A DNA stretch of 64,000 nucleotides from Pigmentiphaga litoralis (GCF_014651835.1 NZ_BMXQ01000002.1:310001-374000), one strand, 5' to 3'. Shown: positions 7,197 through 17,400, counted from the first letter of the stretch. The notes: generated by a model from the letters alone, not told the origin. A program made the numbers and translations.

Positions 7197-10100
7197 GTGA
7201 ACAAGATCTATCGCACCGTTTGGAGTGACACCCTGCGTACGTGGGTTGCCGTGGCTGAAAACGCACGGGCCAGGGGCAAGAGCGGCGGTGCGCGGGTGGG
7301 CGCAAGCGCCGCCGTGTTGCTGGGTGCCTCGCTGGTCGCTGCCCCGTCGTTCGCTGCGGGCATGCACGACACGCCGGACCTGTTGAACGGCCGGCTGACC
7401 GCGGCGCCGCTGGTCGGCAGCATGACCGCCGCGCTGAACCAGGTGAGCCAGGCGACTCAGGTCGGCCAGACCGTGCAGGCCCTCAGCGCCGCGCCTGCCG
7501 TCCTTCAGTCCGCCACCGTATCCGCCATGAACGGCGTGGTCCCCGTGTTGAACTCCCCGTTGATGGATACGCCGATGGCCTCGCCATCGATGTCGCAGGT
7601 CCCTGCGGTCGTTACCACCGTGACGGCGCCGCTGACCGGGGGATCGTCGGGCCTGCCCGCCTTGCAGAACGTCGCGCAGACGCTCAAAGCCCCCGTAGCC
7701 GCCGTGACCACACCCCTGGCAAGCGCCTCGGCCACCGCTGTTCCCGTGGTCGTTGCCAAGGTTGCCCAGCCTGTCCGCACTGCCGTGACCACGACGGCGG
7801 CGCGCACTGCACCGATCGCGCAAACGGCGCAGACCGCGCAGACGGCCGTGGCCGCCGTGACCGGTCCCATCGTGGGTGGCGCCGCCGCGCCGGTCGTGTC
7901 CGAGCCCCTGGCGACGCTCAGCACCGCCGTGCCCAAGCTGCTGTCCACCGTCGTCACGCAAAGTGGCGGCGGGTCGGACCCCGCCTCGGGCCTGCCCACC
8001 CTGGTCAACGCCGCGATCGCGCCCGTGTCGCGAGTCGTGAATCCGAGCAGCAGCGGCACGCCGTCCATCAGCCTGGTCACCGATACGCTGGACACCGTCG
8101 TGGCGCCGGTTGCCACCCTGGTGCCGCCGCTGGCTGGCACACCCAGCTCGCCGCTGACTCCCGTTACCGACGCGCTGGCGCCCGTGACGTCGGCCCTGAT
8201 TCCGGTCACGGCGCCTGTCGCCACGGCCACCGCGCCGGTGCTGGATGCCGTGACCGGCGCGCTGGAGCCCGTCACGACGGCGCTTGCCCCGGTCACCACG
8301 CCGCTGGCCCCCATCACCAACGGCGTCGGCGTGATCGCCGCGCCAGTCACCAATGCACTGGGTGGCATCACCACGCCGCTGGCCGGCCTGCCCATCGTCG
8401 GCAACATCGTGTCGCCCATGATCGCGCCCACGCCGGTCGTGTCGGGCTCGATCGCCCCGTCGCTGAACCCCGCGCCCCCGTCGGGCCTGGTCATCGGCAC
8501 CGCTGGCGTGACCGGCGGCGTCGGCCAGGGCCTGGCCCCGCTGACACTGGCCGCGTTCGGCCAGCAGGAAACCTTTCTGCGTTCGGGCGCGCTTGCCGTC
8601 AACCGCGAAAACATCAATGCGCGCTTCAGCGTCGTCAACGTGCTGGGCCTGCCGGTCCTGGACCTGGCCCCCGTCACGGGCACCCTGGCGGGCACAACGG
8701 GCGGCAGCCTGCCGCAGCAAAACCTGACCCTGCTCGGCGGCGTCACGTCAGGCAACTACATCACCAACATCAATTCCGGACTGACCTACAACAACGGCCT
8801 GCTGCTGCCCGGCACCACGCCACCGTCGTACGTACAAGGCAACAACTGCCTGAACGTGCTCGGCATTGCCGGCGCGACTTGCTGGGACGTGCCCGCCGCG
8901 CAGAACAACCAGGTCCTGATCGGTGATGGCGCGTCGGCCAACGGGTCGCAGGAAGTCGTGATCGGCACCAACGCACGCCACCTGCTGCCAAACGAAAACG
9001 CCAACGACATCTTTACCGACCCCAACATGCTCGGCGTGCCCAACACCAATTACGCGGCACGCAAGGGCCATTCGGTGGTGATCGGCGACAACACGCTCGG
9101 CACCGCGAACGGCCAGACCATCATCGGCGCCGAAGCCACGTCCAACGTGGCCGGCGGCGTCGCCATCGGCTTCCAGTCCGTGGCGGACCGGGTGGGTACC
9201 GGGGTCGAAGCCTACAGCGGACTGGCCGTGCCCGTGCAAGGCGTGGTGTCGGTCGGCAGCGCAGGCGCCGAACGCCAGATCACCAACGTGGCGGGCGGCA
9301 CCGTCGACACCGACGCCGTCAACCTGCGTCAGTTGCGCGCACTGGAAACGCAGGTCACCGCTGGCGATGCCAATGCGATCCGATACGACGACGTGACCAA
9401 GGGCACGGCCACGCTGGCGGGCGTGGGCGGCACCACCTTGACCAACCTGAAGGCCGGCGCCGTCACGGCGACCAGCACCGATGCGGTGAATGGCTCGCAG
9501 CTGAATGCAACCAACACGGCCGTGACCAACCTCGACAACGCGGTCACGACGATCAACAACGCGGGCACGCGCTACTTCCGTGCGAATTCGACGCTGGCCG
9601 CGTCGGATGCGAGCGGTATCGATGCCGTCGCCGCAGGCGGCAATGCCGTGGCATCGGCCGCCAACGCCCTGGCCCTGGGCACGGGCGCGAACGCCTCGCT
9701 GGCCAACAGCGTTGCCTTGGGTGCGGGCGCGACCACCACGACCGGCGCGCAGGCGGGCTACACGGGCTTTGCCCTGACCGCGCCGCAAACGTCGGCCGGT
9801 GAAGTCTCGGTGGGTTCGGCAGGCGCCGAACGCAAGCTGACCAATGTGGCCGCGGGCAGCCTGGACACGGATGCTACGAACGTTGCGCAGTTGCGCGCGG
9901 TGAGCTCGCAGATCGGCGACCTGGATGGCCTGGCCGTGAAGTATGACGACGCGACCAAGGGCCAGCTGACGCTGAACCCGGGCGGCACGTCCACCCGCGT
10001 GACCAACGTCGCGGCCGGTGCACTGACGCCGACCAGCACCGACGCGGTCAATGGCGCGCAATTGAACGCCACCAACCAGAACGTGACCACCGTCACCAAT

Positions 10101-12557
10101 ACGGTCACGACCCTGGGGGACACCGTCAACACGATCGACCTGCAGGGCACGCGCTTCTTCCGCGCCAATTCGACCCTGGCCGGTGCGTCAGCGACGGGCA
10201 TCGACAGCGTGGCCGCGGGCGGCGCATCGGCCGCCTCGGCCACCAACTCGGTCGCCCTTGGCACGGGCGCCAACGCCACCCAGGCGAACAGCGTGGCGCT
10301 GGGTGCCGGTTCTGGCACCACCGTCGGCGCACAGACCAACTACGCCGGCTTTGCCCTGGCCACGCCGCAAAGCTCGGCCGGTGAAGTGTCGGTCGGCGCA
10401 GCCGGCGCCGAACGCAAGCTGACCAATGTGGCCGCGGGCAGCGCCGATACCGATGGCACCAACGTCGCACAATTGCGTGCGGTGAGCTCGCAACTGGGCG
10501 ACCTTGATGCATTGGCCGTGAAGTATGACGATCCCGGCAGGAGCCAGCTGACGCTGAACGCAGGCGGCGCATCCACCCGCGTCAGCAACGTGGCGGCCGG
10601 CGCATTGACCGCCACCAGTACCGACGCGGTCAATGGCGCGCAATTGAACGTCACCAACCAGAACGTGACCACGGTCACCAATACGGTCACGACCCTGGGC
10701 GACACGATCAACACGATCGACCTGCAAGGCACCCGTTACTTCCGTGCCAACACCGCCCTGGCCGGTGCGGCCGCCACCGGCGCCGACAGCGTGGCGGCAG
10801 GCGGTGCTGCCACGGCATCGGTCGCGAACTCGGTCGCGCTGGGCACGAACGCCAATGCCACGCAGGCCAATAGCGTTGCGCTGGGCGCAGGCTCCACCAC
10901 ATCGGTGGGTGCACAGACCGGCTACACGGCGGTGGCCCTGGCCACGCCGCAGAACTCGGCCGGTGAAGTGTCGATCGGTTCGGCAGGCGCCGAACGCAAG
11001 CTGACCAACGTGGCCGCCGGCAGCATCGATACCGATGCCGCCAACATTGCGCAGTTGCGCGCCGTGGGCTCGCAGGTCACGCAGCTCGATCAACTGGCCG
11101 TCAAATACGATGATGCGACCAAGACCGTGCTGACGCTCAATGCGGGTGGTGGATCGACCCGCATCGCCAACCTGTCTCGCGGCGCGGAAACGGCAGACAG
11201 CACCGATGCCGTGAACGGCTCGCAGCTGTGGGGGTGGACGCAGGACACCAGCAACATCCTTAGCAACACCAGCCTGTACAACAGCATCCAGAACATCAAC
11301 ACCGGCAGCGGTTCGCCTTACTTCCGCGCGAATTCGACCCTGGCCGGTGCGCAGGCCACCGGCATCGACAGCACGGCAGCCGGTCCGCAAGCCGTTGCGG
11401 CGGGCGCAAACAGCGTCGCCACCGGCAAGGCAGCCAACGCCGCGGCCGATAACGCGGTGGCGACTGGCAATGCCGCGGCCGCCACGGGCACGGCCGCCGT
11501 AGCGGTGGGCTCCGACGCCACCGCAAGCGGCGCGCAATCGACTGCGGTGGGGGCCGATGCCAAGGCCACGGCCAGCAACAGCGTGGCGCTGGGCAGCGGT
11601 TCGGTGGCGGACCGATCCAACAGCGTGTCGGTTGGCGCCGTGGGGGCCGAGCGCCAGATCACCAACGTGGCAGACGGCGTGGCCGATACCGATGCGGCCA
11701 ATCTGCGCCAGGTCAAGGCGATCTCGGGCGACGTCACCAATGTGATCGCAGGCAAGGACGGCATGTTCCAGGTCGAGAACTCGCTGGCACGGGCCAAGCC
11801 CGCAGCGACGGGCGTGGACTCGGTGTCTGGCGGTGCCGGCGCGCTGTCGGCCGGAGCACAGGCCACGGCACTGGGCAACGCGGCCAACGCGTCGGGCAGC
11901 AATGCCACGGCCGTCGGCAACGGCGCGGTGGCATCGGGCACCAACACCGCGTCGCTGGGGCAGGGCGCCGTCGCATCGGGTGCGAACGCCTCGTCGTTCG
12001 GCCAGGCCGCGGTGGCCTCGGGCGCCAATGCCGTTGCGGTGGGCAACAACGCGCAAGCGCAAGCCTCGGGCAGCATGGCGCTGGGCAATGGGACGCAAGT
12101 GGCCTCGGCCGCGACCAACAGCGTGGCGATCGGCACGTCGTCAGTGGCCAATCGTGACAACTCGGTGTCGGTGGGCGGCGGCGCGACCGGGGATCGCCAG
12201 ATCACCAACGTGCGGGCCGGCACCCAGGGCACCGACGCGGTCAACGTGCAGCAATTGCGCGATGCAACCTCGGGGTTTGGCGACGACCTGAACAACCTGC
12301 GCGGCGACCTGCGCAAGTACGAACGCAATTCGTATGCGGGTGCCGCGTCGGCAATGGCCGTGGCGGGCTTGCCATCGGCCTACCAGCCCGGCAAGAGCAT
12401 GGCATCTGCGGCGGTCAGCAACTACCTTGGCCAGTCCGCGGTGGCGATCGGCGTGTCGACGATTACCGACAACGGCCGCTGGGTCTACAAGTTCGCGGGC
12501 AACGTGAACTCGCAGGGCAAGCTCGGTGCGGTGGTCGGCGCCGGGTACCAATTCTGA
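7197..12557 (+). CDS. Giant trimeric autotransporter adhesin (YadA/Hia type)
   Basis: Surface adhesin of about 1786 aa, secreted as a trimer through its own C-terminal barrel. The start chosen is GTG 7197, behind GGGGGA, because it gives MNKIYRTVWSDTLRTW, the extended signal peptide (ESPR) of type V proteins; TTG 7191 is the alternative. The signal ends near AAPSFAAG. Residues about 70-435 are a Val/Ala/Pro/Thr-rich stretch (APVT, LAPVTTPLAPI) unlike a normal head. From about residue 580 come YadA-head motifs (NSVALGAGA, AVAIGFQSVADR) and neck/stalk motifs (TDAVNGSQL), with roughly 194-residue units repeated about three times plus a partial copy. The last 90 residues (LRGDLRKYERNSYAGAASAMAVAGLP ... 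ending GAGYQF) are the four-strand YadA anchor with a terminal Phe recognised by BAM. A lipoprotein gene follows directly. Likely role: adhesion or autoaggregation. Confidence 0.95.
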   Translation: MNKIYRTVWSDTLRTWVAVAENARARGKSGGARVGASAAVLLGASLVAAPSFAAGMHDTPDLLNGRLTAAPLVGSMTAALNQVSQATQVGQTVQALSAAPAVLQSATVSAMNGVVPVLNSPLMDTPMASPSMSQVPAVVTTVTAPLTGGSSGLPALQNVAQTLKAPVAAVTTPLASASATAVPVVVAKVAQPVRTAVTTTAARTAPIAQTAQTAQTAVAAVTGPIVGGAAAPVVSEPLATLSTAVPKLLSTVVTQSGGGSDPASGLPTLVNAAIAPVSRVVNPSSSGTPSISLVTDTLDTVVAPVATLVPPLAGTPSSPLTPVTDALAPVTSALIPVTAPVATATAPVLDAVTGALEPVTTALAPVTTPLAPITNGVGVIAAPVTNALGGITTPLAGLPIVGNIVSPMIAPTPVVSGSIAPSLNPAPPSGLVIGTAGVTGGVGQGLAPLTLAAFGQQETFLRSGALAVNRENINARFSVVNVLGLPVLDLAPVTGTLAGTTGGSLPQQNLTLLGGVTSGNYITNINSGLTYNNGLLLPGTTPPSYVQGNNCLNVLGIAGATCWDVPAAQNNQVLIGDGASANGSQEVVIGTNARHLLPNENANDIFTDPNMLGVPNTNYAARKGHSVVIGDNTLGTANGQTIIGAEATSNVAGGVAIGFQSVADRVGTGVEAYSGLAVPVQGVVSVGSAGAERQITNVAGGTVDTDAVNLRQLRALETQVTAGDANAIRYDDVTKGTATLAGVGGTTLTNLKAGAVTATSTDAVNGSQLNATNTAVTNLDNAVTTINNAGTRYFRANSTLAASDASGIDAVAAGGNAVASAANALALGTGANASLANSVALGAGATTTTGAQAGYTGFALTAPQTSAGEVSVGSAGAERKLTNVAAGSLDTDATNVAQLRAVSSQIGDLDGLAVKYDDATKGQLTLNPGGTSTRVTNVAAGALTPTSTDAVNGAQLNATNQNVTTVTNTVTTLGDTVNTIDLQGTRFFRANSTLAGASATGIDSVAAGGASAASATNSVALGTGANATQANSVALGAGSGTTVGAQTNYAGFALATPQSSAGEVSVGAAGAERKLTNVAAGSADTDGTNVAQLRAVSSQLGDLDALAVKYDDPGRSQLTLNAGGASTRVSNVAAGALTATSTDAVNGAQLNVTNQNVTTVTNTVTTLGDTINTIDLQGTRYFRANTALAGAAATGADSVAAGGAATASVANSVALGTNANATQANSVALGAGSTTSVGAQTGYTAVALATPQNSAGEVSIGSAGAERKLTNVAAGSIDTDAANIAQLRAVGSQVTQLDQLAVKYDDATKTVLTLNAGGGSTRIANLSRGAETADSTDAVNGSQLWGWTQDTSNILSNTSLYNSIQNINTGSGSPYFRANSTLAGAQATGIDSTAAGPQAVAAGANSVATGKAANAAADNAVATGNAAAATGTAAVAVGSDATASGAQSTAVGADAKATASNSVALGSGSVADRSNSVSVGAVGAERQITNVADGVADTDAANLRQVKAISGDVTNVIAGKDGMFQVENSLARAKPAATGVDSVSGGAGALSAGAQATALGNAANASGSNATAVGNGAVASGTNTASLGQGAVASGANASSFGQAAVASGANAVAVGNNAQAQASGSMALGNGTQVASAATNSVAIGTSSVANRDNSVSVGGGATGDRQITNVRAGTQGTDAVNVQQLRDATSGFGDDLNNLRGDLRKYERNSYAGAASAMAVAGLPSAYQPGKSMASAAVSNYLGQSAVAIGVSTITDNGRWVYKFAGNVNSQGKLGAVVGAGYQF
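9565..11340 (+). repeat. Tandem ~580-bp repeats inside the adhesin gene
   Basis: Blocks beginning with the YFRANSTLA-type motif start near 9565, 10147, 10729 and 11317. Each repeats the order head motif, GAERKLTNVAAGS, KYDDATKxxLTLN, TDAVNGxQLN. The first three are near-identical in long stretches, which makes recombination and length change likely. The fourth changes into a different head region after its first motifs. Confidence 0.85.
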
Positions 12558-12604
12558 TGCGTCACCCCACCCTGAACCGGCACCCGCCATCCTCGGAGAT
12601 TTCC

Positions 12605-13492
12605 ATGTCCCACTCACGCAAGGGCGCACTGGTTGCGGCATCCCTGCTGACGCTGCTGGTGCTGAACGGCTGCGCGACGTTCAAGGGCAGCGCGGCGTCT
12701 CGCCCCGTCGTCGCGAATGCCGATGCCGGCGCCTCGCAGTTTCCGGACAAGGCCAGCGCGACCCTGAAGGAGGGCACCTTCGCCAATATCGAAAACCTGC
12801 GCAAGATGATCCCCGGCCTGACCAAGGCGCAGGTGTACGACCTCGTCGGTGCGCCGCACTTCAGCGAAGGCGTCTTCAACGTGCGGCAGTGGGACTACAT
12901 CTTCAACTTCCGCACGGGCAAGGGAAACGACTACCTGGTCTGCCAATACCAGATCAAGTACGGCGAGAACATGCGCACCGTGACCGGCGCGTGGGACAAA
13001 CGTGAATGCGCCGACATGGTGTTCCCGCGCCCGGTGGTCGCACCCGCGCCAGCGCCTTCGCCGGCACCGGTGGTGGCGCCCGTCGCACCGCCCCCACCGG
13101 CGCCGCGCCGCGTGACGTTGGCCGCCGATGCGCTGTTCGACTTCGGCAAGTCCGACATCGACAGCATCTCTTCGGCGGGGCGCCGCCGGCTCGATGAGCT
13201 CAGCCGCGACATCCGCGCTGTCGATGTGGAAAGGGTGCACGTGATCGGACATGCCGACCGCATCGGCGACGCTGTGATCAACGACACCCTGTCGCGTGAG
13301 CGGGCCGCCACGGTGGTGAGCTACCTGGTCCGTGCCGGCGTGCCGGGCAACGTGGTCACGTCGGAGGGCCGGGGCTCGCGGGACCCGGTCGTCCAGTGCA
13401 CGGACAGCAATCGCACCGCATTGATCGCGTGCCTGGCGCCCAATCGGCGGGTCGAACTCGACATCCGGGGCAAGGCCGAGGCACGTCGCTGA
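12605..13492 (+). CDS. Outer-membrane lipoprotein with BamE-like and OmpA-like domains
   Basis: About 295 aa. The start ATG 12605 is preceded by GGAGA and gives a lipoprotein signal peptide ending in LLVLNGC, the lipobox cysteine; an earlier ATG at 12557 overlapping the adhesin stop gives a poorer N-terminus. Residues about 55-135 (LRKMIPGLTKAQVYDLVGAPHF ... WDYIFNFRTGKG) match the SmpA/BamE fold. A Pro/Ala-rich linker follows, then an OmpA-type peptidoglycan-binding domain (LFDFGKSDIDSIS ... VIGHADRIGD ... LSRERAATVVSYL). It lies 48 bp after a trimeric autotransporter, in the same direction, so it probably helps place or stabilise the adhesin at the envelope, anchoring it to peptidoglycan. 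That role is inferred from context. CPAP-rich linker length is likely variable. Confidence 0.9.
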   Translation: MSHSRKGALVAASLLTLLVLNGCATFKGSAASRPVVANADAGASQFPDKASATLKEGTFANIENLRKMIPGLTKAQVYDLVGAPHFSEGVFNVRQWDYIFNFRTGKGNDYLVCQYQIKYGENMRTVTGAWDKRECADMVFPRPVVAPAPAPSPAPVVAPVAPPPPAPRRVTLAADALFDFGKSDIDSISSAGRRRLDELSRDIRAVDVERVHVIGHADRIGDAVINDTLSRERAATVVSYLVRAGVPGNVVTSEGRGSRDPVVQCTDSNRTALIACLAPNRRVELDIRGKAEARR

Positions 13493-13539
13493 CAGGTTTC
13501 AGTCGCTAACAGATTTCAAAAAGGGTGGCCCGGATCGGG

Positions 13540-13933
13540 GCAACGCCGCAGCACACCGCAAACGGGCAACGCGGGACGGCAAGGCGGAAAGGCAACGCAA
13601 GAAGGCAATGCCATAGGGCAACGCAGGATCGCAAGGCAGGAAGGCAACGCAGGGCGGCAACGCACGAGCGCAACGCATCGTGGCAACGCAGGGCAGGCAA
13701 CGCAGGGCAGGCAACGCAGGGCAGGCAACGCATCGATGGCGACATCGACCGCAACGCACCCGCGCAACGCTCCGCCGCAACGCCACGAGGCAACGCACCG
13801 GCGCAGCGCAATCGCTGCAACGCATCCGGCAACGCCATCCGGCAACGCAGTTCTGCAAGGCCTGGCGGCAACGCAATCTTGCAACGCCATCTCACAGCGC
13901 AGTCCGGCAACGCATCGGCGGCAACGCACGGAT
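13540..13933. repeat. Array of about 30 units in a 13-bp register: GCAACGC core plus 6 variable bases
   Basis: The heptamer GCAACGC occurs exactly 22 times between 13540 and 13927. Starts are spaced 13 bp (13644, 13657, 13670, 13683 ... 13751, 13764, 13777, 13790 ... 13868, 13881) with occasional 12 or 14. Degenerate cores fill most gaps in the same register: GCAAGGC at 13579, 13631 and 13855, GCAATGC at 13605, GCAGCGC at 13803, ACAGCGC at 13894. Only three units (13683, 13697, 13711) share the spacer AGGGCAG; most other spacers differ. The array is not a CRISPR (cores far too short) and not an ordinary minisatellite (spacers not conserved). It starts 48 bp after the lipoprotein stop and ends 64 bp before the terminator at 13998, so it is probably transcribed as a 3' untranslated region. 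Function unknown. Confidence 0.92.
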
Positions 13934-13997
13934 CCGGAAGCAGTCAAGCAGGTAACGAGAAAGGACCGCCAACCGGAGCCATCCGCTGGAGGGTGAA

Positions 13998-14024
13998 GGG
14001 GAGCTCAGGCTCCCCTCTTTTTTT
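13998..14024 (+). terminator. Strong intrinsic terminator after the repeat array
   Basis: GGGGAGC (13998-14004), loop TCAG, GCTCCCC (14009-14015), then TCTTTTTTT. Perfect 7-bp stem with a U-tract. It closes the adhesin-lipoprotein-array transcript. Confidence 0.9.
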
Positions 14025-14131
14025 GGGTGGCCGATGCGGCCTGGCGGGCGGGATCGGCGCGCGGCGGTTTGGCGGCGGCGCGCGGCCGGGGTAGCATGGT
14101 TGACTCACCCTTCCCAGCTCAGGAATCCGTC

Positions 14132-14479
14132 ATGTCCGCACCTTCGTTCACCCCGCTTTCCGACAACTTTGCCGTGGCGCCGCAACTTGCCCCCGAAGAC
14201 ATGGCCGCGCTGGCGGCAGCCGGCTTCAAGAGCGTGATCAACAACCGTCCCGACTTTGAAGGCGGCGCCGATCAGCCCGCCGCCGACACCATCGGCGAAG
14301 CCGCCCGCGCCGCCGGCCTGAACTACGTCCACCAGCCCGTCAACGGCGCCAACCTCCAGGCCGGCGACGTCGCCACCTTCGCGCAGCAACTCGAGACGCT
14401 GCCGGGCCCGATCCTGGCCTTCTGCCGCAGCGGCGCGCGCAGCACCCGTCTGTATCAGCTCGCCCTCGCACAGCGCTGA
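14132..14479 (+). CDS. DUF442 / TIGR01244 phosphatase-like sulfur transferase domain protein
   Basis: Small cytoplasmic protein of 115 aa with the dual-specificity-phosphatase-like fold of the DUF442/TIGR01244 family. FKSVINNRPDFEGG near residue 30 and the P-loop CRSGARS near residue 98 (Cys-x5-Arg) are its catalytic-type motifs. The start ATG 14132 follows AGGAA; the longer upstream frame covers terminator DNA and is rejected. This domain in other bacteria is fused to a beta-lactamase-like (BLH/Blh) sulfide:quinone or persulfide enzyme; here it is alone. Six bases separate it from the DUF748 gene, so they are probably co-transcribed. Exact reaction uncertain. Confidence 0.8.
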   Translation: MSAPSFTPLSDNFAVAPQLAPEDMAALAAAGFKSVINNRPDFEGGADQPAADTIGEAARAAGLNYVHQPVNGANLQAGDVATFAQQLETLPGPILAFCRSGARSTRLYQLALAQR

Positions 14480-14484
14480 GCAAC

Positions 14485-17400
14485 GTGGTCGTGCGCGCTC
14501 GGCTCGGCAACCTGCCCGTCTGGGCCAGGCGGTCCCTCAAGATCGGCGGTGGCGTGGTGGCCGGCTGGCTGCTGCTCTCGGGCCTGGCCGCGTGGCGCGT
14601 GCCCATCCTGGTGCAGGATCTTGCCGCGTCGCAGTCCGCCGCCATCCTTGGCCGACCCGCGCGCATCGACACCGTCACGTTCAACCCCTTCACGCTGGTG
14701 CTGCGCGCGCGCGGCGTGCATGTCTTTGAGCCCGATGGCACCACGCCGCTGCTGACCGTGGCAGGCCTGGATGTGGATGCGTCGATCACGTCGGTGTTCC
14801 GGCTTGCGCCCGTGCTCGATCGCATCACCGTGACCGAACCGCGGCTGGCCCTGGTGCGCGAGGATACGCGGCGCTTCAACATCAGCGACATCCTTGAACG
14901 CCTTGCCGCGCGGCCCGCCGGTGACGGCGGCACCCCCCGGTTTTCATTGAACAACGTGTCCTTGCAGGGCGGGGACATCACCCTGCAAGACAAGGTGACC
15001 GGCCGCACGCACACCGTGCAGTCGCTCGACATCGGCCTGCCCTTCCTGTCGACCTTGCCCTATGCGGTGGAGATCGACGTGCTGCCGCGACTGACCGCCG
15101 TCATCAACGGCAGTCCGCTGGACCTGGGCGGCCGCGCGCGGCCGTTCGATGCGTCCCGCACGTCGTCGCTCGACTTCCATCTGGACGGCCTGGCGCTCGA
15201 CGCGTTTGCCGACGCGTGGCCCTTGCCCTATCCGGTGGCCCTGCGCAAAGGCACGCTGGATGCGCAGCTGCAAATGGTGTTCGATGCCCCGCCCGATGTC
15301 GCGCCCACGTTCCGTATCAGCGGTGATGTGGCCTTGAACGATGTCGACATCCGCAGCACGCCTGACGACGCGGCGTTGATGCAGGTGAAGACGCTGGCCG
15401 TGAAGGACATGGCGGTCGAGCCGTTGGCCAGGCGCGTGACGATAGGGCGGGTAGAGGTCGTGGACCCGCAGGTCAATGTGACGCGGAACGCGGCGGGGGA
15501 AGTCAATGTGGTGCGCGTAGCGACGCCGCAGCCGGGGGCGAAGGCGCCTGCGACGACGACGGCAACATCTTCGGCGCCTGTTCCGGAGCCTGTTGCCACA
15601 TCTGCTGCCGCACCGGCTGCCACAGCGGCTGCCACAGCGGCTGCAACCCCTTCTGTGCCTGCTGCTTCAGCCGGCGCTACGGCAACGGCGAAGCCCCTGC
15701 CGGCCGCAGCGGATGCGCCGGCGGCAACCGCTGTTGCGCCGACCGCACCTCGCGCGCCAACTGCTGCGCCTGCTGCCTGGCAAGTTGCCGTCAAGGAAGT
15801 CGACCTGACCGGCGGCAACGTCCGCTGGCAGGACGCCAAAGACAACTTTGGCACGTCGCTCTCCGGGATCGCCTTGAAGGTGAGCGCGCTCAATTTTCCT
15901 GACCCGTCGAACGCGCCCGCAACGTTGTCGCTCAACGCCAGGGTTGCCGACGCGGGAGCCGTGAAGGTGACTGGCCCCATTCGCCTCCAGCCATTGAGCG
16001 CGGACCTGGACGCCTCCTTGACCGGCTTGGCCTTGCCAGCCCTAGCGCCGCTCTGGAAACCGTACGTTGCGCTCGCCATCGATCGTGGAACGCTGGACGT
16101 CAAGGCCAAAGTCCGTGCCTCACAGGCTTCCAGCGGCATGCAGGTGGCCTGGAACGACGGCGCCGTCAGCATCAAACAACTGCGCGCCGCTCCCCTGGCC
16201 AACCCCGAATCGCAGCTGCAATTCGATCAACTGGCCCTGCAAGGCCTGGAAGGCGACCTGCAAGCGCGCCGCGCGCACCTGGGCGCCATCACCCTGAGCG
16301 CGCTCAATCTTGCCGCGCAACGCGATCGCAGCGGAGCGATATCCTGGGCATCGTTGACGAATACAACGGTTGCGGTCGCAACTGATGCATCCACCCGTCA
16401 GCCGACAACCGCAGCGGATCCAAAGCCAGGGAAGGGCCGCGCGTCGAAAACGAACGCCGCTGCACCAGCAACCCCCGCCGCGCCCTGGACCGTCTCCGCT
16501 ACCAGCGTCGCCGTCACCGACTCCGCTGTCCGCTTCACCGACGAATCCGTCACGCCGCGCGTCAACGCCCGCCTGGACGACCTGCGCCTGACCACCGGCA
16601 AGCTTGCCTGGCCCGCCACCGCCCCGATAGCCTTCACCCTGTCGAGCGGCCTGCAGCGCGGCGGCAAGCTCGAAGCTTCCGGCAAGGTCACGCCATCGCC
16701 GCTGGCCGTCAATGCCGATCTGACTGCCACGCGCCTGAACCTGACGGCGTTTGCTCCTTACATTGCCGAGCGTATCAACGCCACCGTCGCCAGCCTGGTC
16801 GTCGGCGCCAAGGGGCGGCTGGACTTTACCGCCGCGGCGGGCCGCGCACCCCAATCGGTGGCCTGGAAAGGGTCGGCCGACGTCAACGACCTGACGTTGC
16901 TCGACAAGGCGAACCGCGCCGACTTCCTGCGCTGGCGCCGCCTGGGGTTCAAACAGCTCGACGTCAAACAGCAGGGCGACGTGTTGACGGCCGACCTGGG
17001 CGACATCGCGCTGCAGGACTTCTTTGCCCGCGTCATCCTGCGTGAAAGCGGCCGGCTCAACCTGCGCGAACTGCTGGTCACGCCCGGTGAAGAAGGCAAT
17101 GCGTCGATCACCCAGGCCGCCAGCGAACGCGGCGGCAACGGCAAGGCCCAGGCCACGGTGGACACCGCGCCGGACACGGGCAAACGCACCATTCGCGTCG
17201 GCGGCCTGCAACTGAGCCGCGGCAACATCAACTTCACCGACAACTTCGTCAAGCCCAACTACACGGCCAACCTGACGGACATCGAAGGCGGCATCACCGC
17301 GCTGGCCACCGACCGCCCCGAGCCCGCCAACGTCACCCTGAAAGGCCGCGTCGATGGCAACGCGCCCGTCGACATCCGCGGCAAGGTGCAACCCTTTGGC

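Noticed and set aside
6975-12641. Several long minus-strand frames opposite the adhesin gene
   Set aside because: They mirror the repetitive, high-GC coding strand and show Arg/Gly/His-rich compositions typical of antisense shadows.
13540-13933. Possible CRISPR array
   Set aside because: The conserved part is only 7 bp and the spacers 6 bp, far below CRISPR size, and no cas gene is present.
13499-14094. Long overlapping frames on both strands of the 13-bp-register array
   Set aside because: They arise because the repeated core contains no stop codons; the translations are Cys/Arg or Asn/Ala/Arg-rich runs without domain features.
14027-14131. Earlier starts for the DUF442 gene
   Set aside because: They begin inside or right after the terminator hairpin; ATG 14132 has its own ribosome site and fits the family.
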